NCBI RefSeq assembly: GCF_001644025.1
Contig: NZ_LUUK01000155.1
Coordinates: 23,702 to 87,701 of the forward strand
Direction of reading: 5' to 3'
DNA length: 64,000 bases
From: Methylomonas koyamae
GTDB taxonomy: Bacteria; Pseudomonadota; Gammaproteobacteria; Methylococcales; Methylomonadaceae
Part shown: positions 8,260 through 19,644 of the stretch, piece by piece
How the letters are laid out: each line of letters starts with the position of its first letter
Position numbering within the stretch: the stretch's first letter is position 1
Position numbers and translations under genes: made by a program
Notes under the pieces: model-generated
What the model saw: the letters and a program-made list of their open reading frames with translations, nothing else
Databases searched by the model: none
Told to the model about the DNA's origin: nothing

Positions 8260-9498
8260 TCAGCCCGCCAATTCGGCTAACCGCCGCTGTAAAAACCGGC
8301 GCTCGGGCTCCTGTTTGGCCAGATCAAGCGCGCGCCGGTAGGCGGCAACCGCGTCGGCGGCGTCCCCCAGGCGCCGGTATAAGTCGCCGCGGGCGGCGTG
8401 GATTAAATGGTAGTCCGCCAATTCGCCGCGCGCCAAGATGGCGTCGATCACGGCCAGACCGGCGGCCGGACCGTCGCGCATCGCCAGCGCGACGGCGAAA
8501 TTCAATTCGACCACCGGCGACGGCTGCACCCGCAGCAACAGCACGTACAACGCGACGATTTGCGGCCAATCGGTGGCTTCCGCGTGCTCGGCTTCGGCGT
8601 GCAACGCGGCGATCGCCGCTTGCAGAGCGTAGGCGCCGGGCCGTCCACCGCGCAAGGCAGCCTCCACCCAACGTCGGCCTTCGGCAATTTGCTCCCGATG
8701 CCACAACGAGCGGTCCTGATCGGCCAGTAATATCAGCTCCCCGTCGGCCGAGGTTCTGGACATGCACCGCGCCTCGTGCAACAGCATCAGCGCCAACAGG
8801 CCGAACACTTCCGGCTCCGGCAACAGCTCAGCCAGTAGCCGACCCAAGCGCAAGGCTTCGCCGGCCAAGTCTGGCCGGGTCAGGCTGGCACCCGACGACG
8901 CCGAATAACCTTCGTTGAAGACCAAATAGACCACCCGCAACACCGAGGCCAAACGATCCGGCAACTCTTCGGTGGGCGGCACCCGATACGGAATCTTGGC
9001 CTCGCGAATCTTGGCCTTGGCGCGAACGATCCGTTGCGCCAATGTCGGCACCGGCGTCAAGAATGCCGCCGCGATCGCTTCGGTCGTCAAACCGCAAACT
9101 TCCCGCAAAGTCAGGGCCAGATGCGCTTCCGGCGCCAGCGCCGGATGGCAGCAGGTAAAAATCAGCTTCAAACTGTCGTCCGGCCAATCTTCGGTATCGT
9201 CCGGCGCGGCATCCCCCAGCGGATCGGCCAACGCTTCGATATCCTCGCGTTGCTCGAAGCGGGATTGCCTGCGCAACCGGTCTATGGCCTTGAATCGACC
9301 GGCCGACACCAACCAGGCCTTGGGATTGGCCGGAACGCCATCGCCGGGCCATTGTTCCAACGCGGCGCGAAACGCATCGTGCAAGGCTTCCTCGGCAAGG
9401 TCGAAGTCGCCGAGCAGCCGGATCAAGGTCGCCAAAATTCGGCGCGATTCGTCGCGGTATAAGGCCTGTACCGCCCTGTGTACGGCAGTGTCGTTCAT
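8260..9498 (-). CDS. ECF42-type RNA polymerase sigma factor with TPR-like C-terminus
   Basis: A 412-residue sigma factor, about twice the length of a simple ECF sigma. Region 2 is seen in LIRLLGDFDLAEEALHDAFRAALEQWP and region 4 in LTLREVCGLTTEAIAAAFLTPVPTLAQRIVRAKAKIREAKIPY. The remaining 230 residues form the helical, TPR-like extension characteristic of ECF42 (GYSASSGASLTRPDLAGEALRLGRLLAELLPEPEV and later VVELNFAVALAMRDGP). In this group the extension takes the place of an anti-sigma factor in controlling activity, and the cognate DGPF genes are usually the targets. Both DGPF genes follow directly, which fits. Confidence 0.93.
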   Translation of the reverse strand: MNDTAVHRAVQALYRDESRRILATLIRLLGDFDLAEEALHDAFRAALEQWPGDGVPANPKAWLVSAGRFKAIDRLRRQSRFEQREDIEALADPLGDAAPDDTEDWPDDSLKLIFTCCHPALAPEAHLALTLREVCGLTTEAIAAAFLTPVPTLAQRIVRAKAKIREAKIPYRVPPTEELPDRLASVLRVVYLVFNEGYSASSGASLTRPDLAGEALRLGRLLAELLPEPEVFGLLALMLLHEARCMSRTSADGELILLADQDRSLWHREQIAEGRRWVEAALRGGRPGAYALQAAIAALHAEAEHAEATDWPQIVALYVLLLRVQPSPVVELNFAVALAMRDGPAAGLAVIDAILARGELADYHLIHAARGDLYRRLGDAADAVAAYRRALDLAKQEPERRFLQRRLAELAG

Positions 9499-9765
9499 CG
9501 TGAGTCCGTTAAAAGCCCATTCGAAGGCGGAATTCGCGTCATGCGTTCAAAACCGGGCCTAAGCGCCAAGGCTTCCGCGGCGCGGCTGATATCCAACACA
9601 AGCGACCGCGCTTGAAATGAGCGCATGCCCGGAACGCGGTCTTGGTCTCGCCTGCATATTACCTCTGGCGCCCGAGTCTAGCTAAAAATTCGCGGCAAGG
9701 GTCGGACTGGCCCCGGTCCGGCGATTCCGGCAAAATAGCAGGTTAACTTTTTTGCTCTCGTCGCC

Positions 9766-11058
9766 ATGTCCGAATTGCAATACCCGATCATCGTTCGCCC
9801 CCGTTTCCGATTCGCCGCGCGCCGGATTTGGGTCAACTGCCACGTCTGGCTGGCGCTGACGGCCGGACTACTGTTCGCGCTGCTGGGCCTGACCGGCAGT
9901 CTCAGCGTATATCGAGAGGAACTCGAAGGCCTACTGAACCCGCAACTGCGCGTCACGGTAGCCGAAGGCGCGGAAGTACTGCCTATCGATAAACTGTACG
10001 CCATGCTACGTGCCGCGGAACCCAATCGCCACGGCGCCTGGACCCTGGAAATGCCGCGCGCGGCCGATGGTCCGATCACCGCTTGGTTCGAAAAACCTAA
10101 GGAAAGTTACGAGCAATTCTACGCTCCGCTGATGGTCTCGCTGGACCCTTACACCGGTCAAGTTCTGGACCGACGCTTCTGGGGGCAAACCCTGACCACC
10201 TGGATCATGGACTTGCACACCCATCTGCGCTTGGCCGCCGCCGGTCGCACTGTCGTCGCGTGGCTGGGCGGCCTGCTGATGTTGTCGGTCATCAGTGGCT
10301 TGGGTTTATGGTGGCCGGGCCGCGACCGACTCGGCGAGGTATTCCGATTGCGCCACGCCAGTCTGGTCAAGCTGGCCTTCGATTTACACCGCTGGCTGGG
10401 ACTGATCAGTGCCTGCGGCTTGCTGATACTGGCGTTTACCGGTTTTCACCTCGCCTACCCTCGTCTGCTGGAAACCATTACCGCCGCCGACGGCATGGGC
10501 CACGGCGACGACGGTCCGGCGGTACGCAGCACCGGCGTACCGAACAACAGGCCGGTTAACTTAGCCGAAGCCGTGCTGGTGGCGCGCGGACCGTTTCCAA
10601 AATCCGAAGTGCGGCGGGTGACGACCCCGGTCGGCGAACTAGGCACCTACCGGATCAATCTGCGCCAGCGCGACGAAATCAACCAACATCATCCGTTCAC
10701 GACGGTCTGGGTAGACCGTTGGAGCGGGCAGATCCGCGACGTGCGCAACCCGCACCGGTTCTCGGCGGGCCAGCGTTTCACGACTTGGCTGTGGCCGCTG
10801 CATACCGGGGAAGCTTTCGGCGCGACCGGCCGGTTTCTATGGTTCCTGACCGGCCTGACGCCCGCCCTGCTCTACATCAGCGGTCTATTGCATTGGTCGT
10901 ACCGGCGCGGCTGGTTGGCGGACCGCGCGATCGATTGGCCGGGTTTGGCCGAACGCTACGGAAACGCCTGCCGCGCCGGCGCCAGCCGTATGCGCGGCTG
11001 GCTGGCGAACCGCTTACTACCGATGTTACGCGACTTCAGCGCCAAATGGCGACGCTGA
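9766..11058 (+). CDS. PepSY-associated transmembrane protein
   Basis: A 430-residue inner-membrane protein of the PepSY-TM family. A cytoplasmic start leads into the first membrane helix (WLALTAGLLFALLGLTGSL), then a periplasmic PepSY stretch with conserved DPYTGQVLDRRFWGQ and LHTHLRLAAAGR. Further helices follow (WLGGLLMLSVISGLGLWWPG near 165-185, LGLISACGLLILAFTGFHLA near 210-230, and a last one near 365-385). Proteins of this family are often linked to siderophore uptake and ferric reduction. The gene stands alone, divergent from the ECF42 gene, so its substrate cannot be named. Confidence 0.87.
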   Translation: MSELQYPIIVRPRFRFAARRIWVNCHVWLALTAGLLFALLGLTGSLSVYREELEGLLNPQLRVTVAEGAEVLPIDKLYAMLRAAEPNRHGAWTLEMPRAADGPITAWFEKPKESYEQFYAPLMVSLDPYTGQVLDRRFWGQTLTTWIMDLHTHLRLAAAGRTVVAWLGGLLMLSVISGLGLWWPGRDRLGEVFRLRHASLVKLAFDLHRWLGLISACGLLILAFTGFHLAYPRLLETITAADGMGHGDDGPAVRSTGVPNNRPVNLAEAVLVARGPFPKSEVRRVTTPVGELGTYRINLRQRDEINQHHPFTTVWVDRWSGQIRDVRNPHRFSAGQRFTTWLWPLHTGEAFGATGRFLWFLTGLTPALLYISGLLHWSYRRGWLADRAIDWPGLAERYGNACRAGASRMRGWLANRLLPMLRDFSAKWRR

Positions 11059-11123
11059 CCGGGGGGTGTCGGGCCGCGCCATGGAACCCAATGCCGCCGC
11101 CATCCGGAACGCCTCGATGGCGG

Positions 11124-11969
11124 TTAATGAAACAAGGTTGCCGCCAACTCCCGAACCGCCGGCGCCTGCTCGCCCAAGCGCCGATACACATCGGCCTGCC
11201 GTTCGGCACTAATACCGATCTCGCACAAGCCGCTCAGCGTCTGCCATTCCTCGTCCTTGCCGGCCCGGCAAGCCATGCGGGCGGCGGCGTGTACCGTTTG
11301 GGCCAACTGCCAGTGACAGCCACGATATTCGGGCTCGCCGTGTTGGGCGATAGTCGCGACCAATTCCGGAGCCAATCCCCAATGCTCGGCCAAATAGCCG
11401 CCTACTTCGCAATAATCGCAATCCAAGGCTTGCCGCAGCAATCGACTCAATGCGATTTCCGGATGGCGCCGCTTATATTCCAACACGGCTTGGGTTTGCT
11501 CGGGCATCGTATCGGCCAGGCATAAGATACCGATGTTGTGCAAAATCCCCGCTGTTCTGACGGTTTGCGCCAGCCGGCCGCCGAGCGGTTCGGCCAATTG
11601 CGCGGCCGCCTGGCCGGTCAACATGCCGCTCACCCAATAGCGGCGCAGATCGAATTCCCGACATTTGCCGGGATAAAACGGCTTCATTACCGCCAGGCCG
11701 ATACCAACCGCCCTGACCACATTCATGCCCAATTTCAGACAACAGCGCTCTATCGAGGTCACCGCTTCGCCGTGACCGTTGGCCCAAGCGGAGTTCGCCA
11801 AGGCCAGCAGACGGGCACAGATCGTCGGATGGTATGCCAATACCTTGGCCAGCGCCGGGTAGTCCAAATCGTCGTCGACCAATGCCCTCAACAAATGATG
11901 AACATCATGCGGCAACACCAACACCCTTTCCAAGCCGCTCCGCCACAGCGGCGGCGCATCAGTGACCAT
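11124..11969 (-). CDS. HDOD domain protein
   Basis: A 281-residue protein consisting of an HDOD domain (about residues 20-220). It shows [32 protein letters not shown] and the helix with [12 protein letters not shown], where the metal-binding HD pair of true HD domains is altered to HN. It overlaps the end of the upstream hybrid kinase gene by 11 nt, so the two are likely co-translated. HDOD proteins act as output or regulatory partners in c-di-GMP and stress signalling and generally lack phosphohydrolase activity. Confidence 0.88.
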   Translation of the reverse strand: MVTDAPPLWRSGLERVLVLPHDVHHLLRALVDDDLDYPALAKVLAYHPTICARLLALANSAWANGHGEAVTSIERCCLKLGMNVVRAVGIGLAVMKPFYPGKCREFDLRRYWVSGMLTGQAAAQLAEPLGGRLAQTVRTAGILHNIGILCLADTMPEQTQAVLEYKRRHPEIALSRLLRQALDCDYCEVGGYLAEHWGLAPELVATIAQHGEPEYRGCHWQLAQTVHAAARMACRAGKDEEWQTLSGLCEIGISAERQADVYRRLGEQAPAVRELAATLFH

Positions 11970-14900
11970 CGCCGGGCACTCCCGAAGCCAGCCGGTTTTC
12001 CGCCTGTTCCAGCCGAAAGTCCTTCTCGAACAACGCCGGCAAGTCGTTGGCCGGCAACGGCTGGCTGAAATAAAACCCCTGGATGATCTGGCAACCCAAA
12101 CCGCTCATGACCATGGCTTGTTCGATGGTTTCGACACCTTCCGCGACCATTTTGAACGCCATCGCGTTGGCCATGCCGATGATGGTGCCCAACAAAATTG
12201 GGGTTTGCGGATTGCTCAGTACATCCTGAACGAACACTCTATCGATCTTCAAACAATCGACCGGCATATGCTTGAGCGACGCCAGCGACGAGTAGCCGGT
12301 GCCGAAATCGTCGATGGCAATCTTGCAGTTCATCGCCTTCAATTGACGGAAAATCGCCATATCCGCTTCGGTTTGCATCACGCTTTCGGTGACTTCCAGC
12401 GTCAGCGCTTCGGCCGGCAAATCCGAGGCTTTCAACGCGGCATTCAGAATCTCCAGCAATTGCGGATCGCGAAACTGGCTGGCCGAGACGTTGACCGCGA
12501 CGGTGAGCGGTGTCAAGCCCAGATCGTGCCAAGCCTTGAGCTGGCGGCACGCCGCGCCGATCACCCAACCGCCGAGCTTATGAATCAAACCCAGCGTTTC
12601 CGATAGCCCGATAAATTCGGCCGGCCCGAGCAAGCCGCGGTGCGGATGTCGCCAGCGCAACAAGGCTTCGACCCCGATCATCCGGCCGGTCACCATACTA
12701 ACCTGAGGTTGGTAATACAATTCAAACTCCTCGTTTTCCAGCGCTTCCCGCAGCATTTGTTCGTCTTGCAGGCGTTTGATCGCCAACCCGGTCATTTCCG
12801 GCCGGTAATAGGCGTAGCGCTGTTTGCCGGCGCTTTTCGCGGAATACATCGCGGTGTCGGCGGCCTTCATCAAATCGTGTTCGTTGTCGCCGTCCTTCGG
12901 ATAGATGGCTATACCGATACTGACGCGCGGATTTAAGTGATGGCTACCCAGGATCAGCGGCAAATTGATTTCCTCCAGGCAGCGTTCGGCAATCTCCATC
13001 GCTTGAAACTCCTCGGTAATATGGTTGGCGATCACGCAAAATTCGTCGCCCCCAAGGCGAGCGACAAAATCCTCATCGCGCATCACCCGCTGGATACGCT
13101 GCGCGATCGCCGTCAAAAACTGGTCGCCGACGTTGTGACCGAAGCTGTCGTTAACGTATTTAAATTCGTCCAAATCCAGAAACAGAAACGCAAACTGTTG
13201 TTGGCTGCGCTGGGCGGCCTTGATGGTTTGCTGGATGCGTTTTTGATAATGCACGCGGCTCGCCAAACCGGTCAAGGCGTCGAAATACGCCAATTGGTGA
13301 ATCAGTTGCTCGGAAGCTTTCTGCTTACTGATGTCCTGCACGGTGCCTGTAACGTAGGCATTCGGTCCGCCCTCGACCAACGCGGTATGCTGGCGCACCG
13401 TGATCGGCTCATCCAAATCGACGCGTAAGCGGTATTCGATATCGTCGACCACTTCGCCAACCGCCGCCGCATCGATCAGCGCCCTCACCGTCGGCCGTTT
13501 ATCGGTCTCGATCAAATCGATGTAGCGATCGAGATTGCCCTGAAAATAGTCGGGCTCCAATCGGCACAACTCGGCGAGATAAGAGGAGGTCCCGAACCGC
13601 CGCAGCCTGGGTTCCCAAGTCCAGTAACCCAAGCCTGCGACGCGTTGCGCGGCGGACAATTGCTGTTTGTTATGTCTCAGCTCGGCTGTCGTCCGGCTGG
13701 CGCGCAACAAAAATTTGATGTGATGTATCAGCACCACGTGATTGATCGGTTTAACGATGAAATCGGCGGCGCCGGCTCTGAACGCACGATTGATCGATTC
13801 GATGTCGTCCAAGCCGGTGGACATAATGATCGGGACGCCGGCCATCGCCGGCACGGCATGCATGGCCAGACAAGTTCCGAAACCGTCGATGCCCGGCATG
13901 ATGGCATCCAGTATCACCAAATCGGGCGTTTCCCGGTCCAACCATGCCAAAGCCGCCTCGCCGCTATCGGCCTCGGCCACTCGATAGCCGGCGGTCCGCA
14001 GTTTGGCGCCGGTCACCATCCGAAAACCCGGATCGTCGTCCACCAACAAGATGCGAGCGACCTCGCCGTCCGTCGCTACGTCGGCAAAATCCGACTCCGA
14101 CGACCGAGCTTCGCCGACCGATTCCGCTCCCAGCGCCAGCCTTAAACTGTCAATCGCCGCAGTCCAACACTCGGTAACCGTCGCCGCCAACGCCTGCAGA
14201 TCGGCGGCATCCGACTGCCGGGCCGCGCGCTCCAATGCGGCGCAAGCGGCCACCAGCTCGGCCGCGCCGATGTTGGCGCTCGCCGACTTCAAGCTGTGCA
14301 CGGTATCGGCGAGTGCGTCGAAATCCCGAGTCTCGGCAAGCGGCGTAAGCCGTTCGGCTAATTTGGGCGTGGTGTCCAAATAAACTCGCGCCACTTTGCT
14401 CGATAAATCGTTACCGTCGGGGTCGGTCAAGCCTTGCAGCGCGCTCAAATCGATAATCGCCGGCGAATTTACCGGCCTAGTCGCGGTGGCGGTCTCTGGC
14501 GGCATCCGCGCCTCGCCAAGCCAAGCGGCCAACGCGGCGCGCAATTGATCGCGGCGGAACGGTTTGCTGAGATAGGCGTCCATGCCGGCGGCCTGACATT
14601 GTTCGGGCACGCCTTTTTGGACGTCGGCGGTTAACGCAACGATCGGCGTACGCGAGCGTCCCGCCGCGCATTCTTCGGCGCGAATCGCGACAGCCGCCGC
14701 AAAACCGTCCATCACCGGCATATGGCAATCCATCAAAATCAGGTCGTAACGTTTGTCGCGCGCGGCCTCGACAGCCGCCGCGCCGTCGGCGACGACATCG
14801 GCAGCGCAGCCCATGCCCACCAAGAAACTTTTGACGACTTCCTGATTGACCGGATTATCTTCCGCCACCAGCACCGTGCCGGACAGTTTTTCGGCCTCCG

Positions 14901-17025
14901 CTTTAGCAGACGGCATGGCCGCGACAGGTTTGTTGGCCAGAATTTCCAACAGACACTGGTGCAACTTGCGTTGAAATACCGGCTTGTTCAAATAAAAGCT
15001 AATGCCGTAATCCTGAAGTTTGTCGGCTTGCAACGATATGCTTTCCGAGCTGAGCATCACCAACGCGGGTTTGACAATTCGAGTGTCGTTTTGAATCGTT
15101 TTCGCCAAACTTAAACCATCCATGATCGGCAAATGCCAATCCAGCAACACAATCCGGAAAGCCTGATGGGGATTGGCCGAGACATCGGTCAACAGCTTCA
15201 AGGCCCTGGGTCCGCTATCGACGGTCGTGACGTTGGCGCCCCACAGCGTCAATTGGTCCAACAAAATCTCCCGATTGGTCGGATTGTCGTCGACCACCAA
15301 AATGTTGACGCCGGACAGTTCATGGCTTTCGGCGCGATCGATGCCGGACTGTATCCCCAAACCCAAGCGCAACGAAAAATAAAATCGGGACCCGCGCTCG
15401 ACCCTGCTGTCCACGGCCAACTTGCCGCCCATTAATTCCACCAGTTGCTTGGATATCGTCAAGCCCAAGCCCGTACCGCCGTAGCGACGGGTGATGCTGC
15501 CGTCGGATTGGGTAAAGCTGTCGAAGATTTTGGCTTGGCGGTCGTCCGGGATACCGATCCCGGTATCGACAACCTCGAACAACAATTCGATCGTATCGGT
15601 TCCGGCGACCTCCGCCAGCGTCGAGACTTTCAGTTGCACCTCGCCGCGCTCGGTAAATTTGATCGCATTGCCCAGCAAGTTGATCAGGACTTGGCGCAAG
15701 CGCTCGGCATCGGCCTGAATCACGTAGTTAAAATCGTGCGGAATGTTAAGGATCAACTCGATGCCCTTGCGATGCGCCGGTTCGGCCAACAATTCCAGGG
15801 TATCTTCCAACAAGCGCCGCAAATCGAACTCCTGAACGATCAATTGCATCTTACCGGCTTCGATTTTGGAAAAATCCAATATGTTATTGATGATACCGAG
15901 TAGCGAGTTGGCCGAACGGTAAGCGGTTTCCGCGAATCGGACTTGCCTGGCGTCCAGTCCGGAAGACTGCAACAGTTCCATCATCCCCAACACGCCGTTC
16001 ATCGGCGTCCGGATCTCGTGACTCATCGTCGCCAGAAATTGCGACTTGGCTAGACTCGCCTGCTCCGCCAGTTCCTTGGCGGCGACGGTTTCAACCACGG
16101 TTCGTTCCAGTTCCTCGTTTTTTTCGGCGAGCTGGGCAGTGCGCTCGGCGACCTGTCGTTCCAATTCATTCCGGTGCCGTTCCAGACGCTGGTCGCGTAC
16201 CTGAATTTCGCTCAGCATCGCGTTGTACACCTCGGCTAAATCGCCGAATTCATCGGTACTGGTTTTTTCTATGCGATGGTAAAAGGCTTTTTCGCTGCCC
16301 ACCGATTTCATCGCTTGCATCAAATTCAATAACGGCGCCAAGAAAATATGTTGCAGCTTGGACGTCAGCATGGCGATCCACAACATCGTGAACACCACGA
16401 TCAGCCCGATAATCAAATAAAAACTTTTCAATATGGCGTAAAACCCGCTCTGATCGTCCACCAGATGCAATACGCCTATCATGTCGCCGTCCAAATAAAT
16501 TGGCCTGACAAAATGCAGATTATTCTCCGCGTCATATTCGACGACATATTTTCCGCCGACATCGGCGACACTAAAATAATGAAACAGACTGTCGTACCAC
16601 TCGGAAAAAAGCGTCATCAAGATTTTGAACGGATGAACGGATTTATCGGCGGGTCCGGCTTCTCGCAAAACCGCGTAAGCCTGGTCGAAATTCCAATGGC
16701 TGGCTGGATTTTTCTCGGAGTGATAATCGGCAAATAATTTGCCGCTTCGATTATATAACTCGGCATTTAGAATACTGTCGCGGGTTTTCAAGCTCTTGAG
16801 CATTTCGTTGGCGGTCACGGGATCGTCGAACACCAAGGACGCGGAAATATTCGAAGCGACAATATTGGCGATTAATACCAATTGCTGTTCCGTTTCAATT
16901 TTTCTGGCAAAATATTCGTTAATTACGATGACCGATGTCGCTAAAAATAAGGTCATCATAGCGATCGCCGTCAAGATCGACACTAATTTCAGTTTGATCG
17001 GCGCATTGTTAAACCATTTGAACAT
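11959..17025 (-). CDS. Hybrid sensor kinase with CHASE8-like sensor, three REC, Hpt, GGDEF and EAL domains
   Basis: A 1688-residue inner-membrane signalling protein. Domains in order: membrane helix 1 (about 12-37), periplasmic CHASE8-like sensor (40-195), membrane helix 2 (201-222), HAMP (220-275), coiled coil, HisKA with His336 in SHEIRTP, HATPase (about 440-555), REC1 (phosphoacceptor Asp629), REC2 (Asp766), Hpt (His910 in HSLKSAS), REC3 (about 990-1105), PAS-like region (1125-1235), GGDEF (intact GGDEF 1325-1329 in RLGGDEF) and EAL (EALLRW starting at 1453). Both the diguanylate cyclase and phosphodiesterase motifs look intact. It follows the YfiR-like gene by 13 nt, suggesting a periplasmic partner that talks to the CHASE8-like sensor. 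Confidence 0.93.
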   Translation of the reverse strand: MFKWFNNAPIKLKLVSILTAIAMMTLFLATSVIVINEYFARKIETEQQLVLIANIVASNISASLVFDDPVTANEMLKSLKTRDSILNAELYNRSGKLFADYHSEKNPASHWNFDQAYAVLREAGPADKSVHPFKILMTLFSEWYDSLFHYFSVADVGGKYVVEYDAENNLHFVRPIYLDGDMIGVLHLVDDQSGFYAILKSFYLIIGLIVVFTMLWIAMLTSKLQHIFLAPLLNLMQAMKSVGSEKAFYHRIEKTSTDEFGDLAEVYNAMLSEIQVRDQRLERHRNELERQVAERTAQLAEKNEELERTVVETVAAKELAEQASLAKSQFLATMSHEIRTPMNGVLGMMELLQSSGLDARQVRFAETAYRSANSLLGIINNILDFSKIEAGKMQLIVQEFDLRRLLEDTLELLAEPAHRKGIELILNIPHDFNYVIQADAERLRQVLINLLGNAIKFTERGEVQLKVSTLAEVAGTDTIELLFEVVDTGIGIPDDRQAKIFDSFTQSDGSITRRYGGTGLGLTISKQLVELMGGKLAVDSRVERGSRFYFSLRLGLGIQSGIDRAESHELSGVNILVVDDNPTNREILLDQLTLWGANVTTVDSGPRALKLLTDVSANPHQAFRIVLLDWHLPIMDGLSLAKTIQNDTRIVKPALVMLSSESISLQADKLQDYGISFYLNKPVFQRKLHQCLLEILANKPVAAMPSAKAEAEKLSGTVLVAEDNPVNQEVVKSFLVGMGCAADVVADGAAAVEAARDKRYDLILMDCHMPVMDGFAAAVAIRAEECAAGRSRTPIVALTADVQKGVPEQCQAAGMDAYLSKPFRRDQLRAALAAWLGEARMPPETATATRPVNSPAIIDLSALQGLTDPDGNDLSSKVARVYLDTTPKLAERLTPLAETRDFDALADTVHSLKSASANIGAAELVAACAALERAARQSDAADLQALAATVTECWTAAIDSLRLALGAESVGEARSSESDFADVATDGEVARILLVDDDPGFRMVTGAKLRTAGYRVAEADSGEAALAWLDRETPDLVILDAIMPGIDGFGTCLAMHAVPAMAGVPIIMSTGLDDIESINRAFRAGAADFIVKPINHVVLIHHIKFLLRASRTTAELRHNKQQLSAAQRVAGLGYWTWEPRLRRFGTSSYLAELCRLEPDYFQGNLDRYIDLIETDKRPTVRALIDAAAVGEVVDDIEYRLRVDLDEPITVRQHTALVEGGPNAYVTGTVQDISKQKASEQLIHQLAYFDALTGLASRVHYQKRIQQTIKAAQRSQQQFAFLFLDLDEFKYVNDSFGHNVGDQFLTAIAQRIQRVMRDEDFVARLGGDEFCVIANHITEEFQAMEIAERCLEEINLPLILGSHHLNPRVSIGIAIYPKDGDNEHDLMKAADTAMYSAKSAGKQRYAYYRPEMTGLAIKRLQDEQMLREALENEEFELYYQPQVSMVTGRMIGVEALLRWRHPHRGLLGPAEFIGLSETLGLIHKLGGWVIGAACRQLKAWHDLGLTPLTVAVNVSASQFRDPQLLEILNAALKASDLPAEALTLEVTESVMQTEADMAIFRQLKAMNCKIAIDDFGTGYSSLASLKHMPVDCLKIDRVFVQDVLSNPQTPILLGTIIGMANAMAFKMVAEGVETIEQAMVMSGLGCQIIQGFYFSQPLPANDLPALFEKDFRLEQAENRLASGVPGDGH

Positions 17026-17038
17026 GCTGTCGCCCTGT

Positions 17039-17578
17039 TTAATTTTCGCCGACTATCTTCGCCAAGCGCAGCAGATTGGAGCTGATCGCCAGTCCGGCGG
17101 CCTTGACGGCGTGATTATTGACGTACAATTGTATTTTACCGTCGACGTTCAGCATCGCCACCATTCCGCCGGCATTGACGAAATCCAGGCTTTCTCCAAT
17201 CGTCAGAATCCGCCTGTTTTGAATATCCAAAAATACTTGAGAAAGTAGACTGTTGGAAATCTCGCTAATAAACAAAATATGACACTGGTTTAGATTCCTC
17301 AATTTCTCGGAGTTTAACGTCTTAATCGCTTTATTCCCGACCGCTTTACCGTTTATGGAATCGAAAGATTGCAATAACACATTATCGCCAACCAGGCAGA
17401 CTTTCAATTGATTGTCGGAATCCGTGAAGGCCTGATCGGGCCATTGCGTAAAACGAGCGAAATTCAATGTCAATGCCGCCAACACCGCATATTGTTCGAA
17501 CGCAACCGGCTCCCCGGACGCGATACGCAGATAGCCCAGCATCACGGCGATTGCACAAGTTCTAGTGATATTCGACAT
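17039..17578 (-). CDS. YfiR-like periplasmic protein (DUF4154)
   Basis: A 179-residue protein with a signal peptide ([18 protein letters not shown]). Conserved family features are [36 protein letters not shown] and [27 protein letters not shown], with two Cys residues that could form a disulphide. I chose the ATG at 17576-17578 because it begins the signal peptide; the open frame runs much further upstream into the receptor gene. In Pseudomonas YfiR binds and represses a CHASE8-containing diguanylate cyclase from the periplasm. Here the next gene encodes a CHASE8-like kinase with GGDEF/EAL, so the same relationship is likely. Confidence 0.88.
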   Translation of the reverse strand: MSNITRTCAIAVMLGYLRIASGEPVAFEQYAVLAALTLNFARFTQWPDQAFTDSDNQLKVCLVGDNVLLQSFDSINGKAVGNKAIKTLNSEKLRNLNQCHILFISEISNSLLSQVFLDIQNRRILTIGESLDFVNAGGMVAMLNVDGKIQLYVNNHAVKAAGLAISSNLLRLAKIVGEN

Positions 17579-17652
17579 ATCGCGCTTAAAATCGGCGTCC
17601 AAAAATCGGTTTAAAATATTCAAACGCGGGGATATTGGCCACGTGACGCATT

Positions 17653-19644
17653 TTAAAAACTCCAACTGATTTTGCCGTACATACCGCGATCGATCAGCGT
17701 CGGGACCACCAAATTCTCCTGTACATATTCCAAATGACTGCTCGTTAACAAGTTTTGTCCGACCAGCGAGACTTCCAATCCGGCCGCCGGCCGCCAAGCC
17801 AACCGGGCGTCCATGGTCACGTAGTCGCGAATATAGCGGTCGCCGCCGGACGTCGCGGAGGCATTGGTATCGACGTAGCGAAACCAGACATCGAAGTCCA
17901 GCTCCGGGATAACGTTGATTGCGCTGCGCAGATTGACCCGCTGTTGCGGACTCACACCGATCACCGCCGTTGCCGCCGACGGCAATTCGGTTTTCAACAC
18001 ACTGTAATTGGCGTCCCAGCGCCACCAATCCAACATTTGCCAGACCATCGCTAGCTCGACGCCGTAAGTCTTGGCTTTTATATTGTTGCTGAACAGCAAG
18101 GGTTGGACTACGACGCCGCGCAACGGATCGAAATAAGGCGTGCCCTGCACGGCGTCGCGTAAATGGGCGTAGTCGTTATAAAACGCCGTCACATCCACCG
18201 ACAACGACTTAATCATCGTCGTTCGGTAGCCAATCTCGTAGGCGAGTACATCCTCGCTAAGCTGATTTCGGTTACCTTGCAGCGTCAAGTCCACCGGCAC
18301 GAAGAAAGGTGCGGTCGGCGGTGCCACGGTAGTCGTCAAGCGCATATTCGCTTCACCGCGAGAGGGCGTACGCACCGCTCGCGACATGGCCGCCCAAAAC
18401 CGATGATTCAAGTCGGGCGCCCACATCAGGCGCGCGGTCGGCTGACCTTCGAAGCCGGTGAAATCATTGTGCTCGAATTTGCAACCCAGCGTAAACCATA
18501 GGGTTTGATCGATCAGCTCCATCTCGTCCTGGACGAAAGCGCTATAGAGTTGATTTTTTCGGTGGGCCGGCGACATATTGAAAATTACGCTGGAACCGAG
18601 CCTGTCGGCGGTGAGTTGATAACCCAAGCCCCAAATCAACTCATGCTTGTCGAAGACGTTGAGGCGGTGCTCGAAATCCAAATCCAGCGTATCGCGGCCT
18701 TCGGACATCCAACTTTCGTTACGCCGGTAGTAATCGTAAAACAACTGCAACGACAGATCGGACTGGGTGGAAAACGTGTGCTGCCAGCGGCCCAAAACGT
18801 TACCGCCGTAGGCTTCGGCCTTGTCGCGACCCAGGTCGCCATAGGGAGGAACGACACTGGGCACCAGCAGGGTTTGATTCAGATGGCTGTGATAGAGATC
18901 GCCCTGCAATTTAAAATCGTCGGCCAGCGTCAGCCGGGAATCGATACGAAACCCGCCCTGGACTCGGTCCCAATCGTCGCCGGCGCCATTGCCGCGCGCA
19001 TCGGTGTTTTGGTCGCGCTTGAAGCCCTTGACGAAGACTCGACCGGTGGTGTTCTCGCCCAACGCCGCGCCGTAACGAAACGCACCGAAACCCTGCTCCT
19101 CGGTACCGCCGCCCGCCGCAACCAAACCGCCCTGGGTTTTAGAACTGTGCTTGGTGATGACGTTGATCACGCCGTTGACCGCGTTCGCCCCCCACAGAGT
19201 CGCGCCGGGTCCGCGTATCACTTCGATACGCTCGACATCCTCCATCATGACGTCTTGATTTTCCCAGTAGGTACCTGAAAACAGCCTGCTGTAGGTGTTG
19301 CGCCCGTCGATCAATACCAACAGCTTATTGGCGAAGCGGGCGTTGAAGCCACGCGCGCTGACCGCCCATTTGTTGCCATCGATCCGCGCCACGTCCAGAC
19401 CCGGCGCCATCCGCAAAGCCTCCGGTATGCTGGTGGCGCCGGACCGTTTAATGTCTTCGTTGCTGATCACGAAAATCGCGGCGGCGGCATCGTTCAGCGC
19501 TTGAGCTTTTTTCGACACCGATGTCACTTCGACATTGAGCAGATCCTCGACATTCAATTCCAGCGCATCTTTACCTTCTGTTGCGGCTTCAACCGCCAGC
19601 CCCCCTGCCAACAGAAAACCGGCGATTATTTTTCTCATAGCCAT
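17653..19644 (-). CDS. TonB-dependent outer-membrane receptor
   Basis: A 663-residue receptor with a signal peptide (MRKIIAGFLLAGGLAVEA), a plug domain (about 40-170; ALNDAAAAIFVISNEDIKRSG, GANAVNGVINVITK) and a beta-barrel ending in an aromatic residue (MYGKISWSF). The chosen ATG (19642-19644) has a weak GGTAAAG site; an ATG at 19636-19638 is the alternative. The ELNVEDLLNVEVTSVSKK stretch after the signal is typical of receptors encoded next to YfiR/sensor genes. It starts the receptor/YfiR/hybrid-kinase/HDOD gene row. Ligand is unknown; a signal-sensing role in addition to transport is plausible. Confidence 0.92.
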   Translation of the reverse strand: MAMRKIIAGFLLAGGLAVEAATEGKDALELNVEDLLNVEVTSVSKKAQALNDAAAAIFVISNEDIKRSGATSIPEALRMAPGLDVARIDGNKWAVSARGFNARFANKLLVLIDGRNTYSRLFSGTYWENQDVMMEDVERIEVIRGPGATLWGANAVNGVINVITKHSSKTQGGLVAAGGGTEEQGFGAFRYGAALGENTTGRVFVKGFKRDQNTDARGNGAGDDWDRVQGGFRIDSRLTLADDFKLQGDLYHSHLNQTLLVPSVVPPYGDLGRDKAEAYGGNVLGRWQHTFSTQSDLSLQLFYDYYRRNESWMSEGRDTLDLDFEHRLNVFDKHELIWGLGYQLTADRLGSSVIFNMSPAHRKNQLYSAFVQDEMELIDQTLWFTLGCKFEHNDFTGFEGQPTARLMWAPDLNHRFWAAMSRAVRTPSRGEANMRLTTTVAPPTAPFFVPVDLTLQGNRNQLSEDVLAYEIGYRTTMIKSLSVDVTAFYNDYAHLRDAVQGTPYFDPLRGVVVQPLLFSNNIKAKTYGVELAMVWQMLDWWRWDANYSVLKTELPSAATAVIGVSPQQRVNLRSAINVIPELDFDVWFRYVDTNASATSGGDRYIRDYVTMDARLAWRPAAGLEVSLVGQNLLTSSHLEYVQENLVVPTLIDRGMYGKISWSF

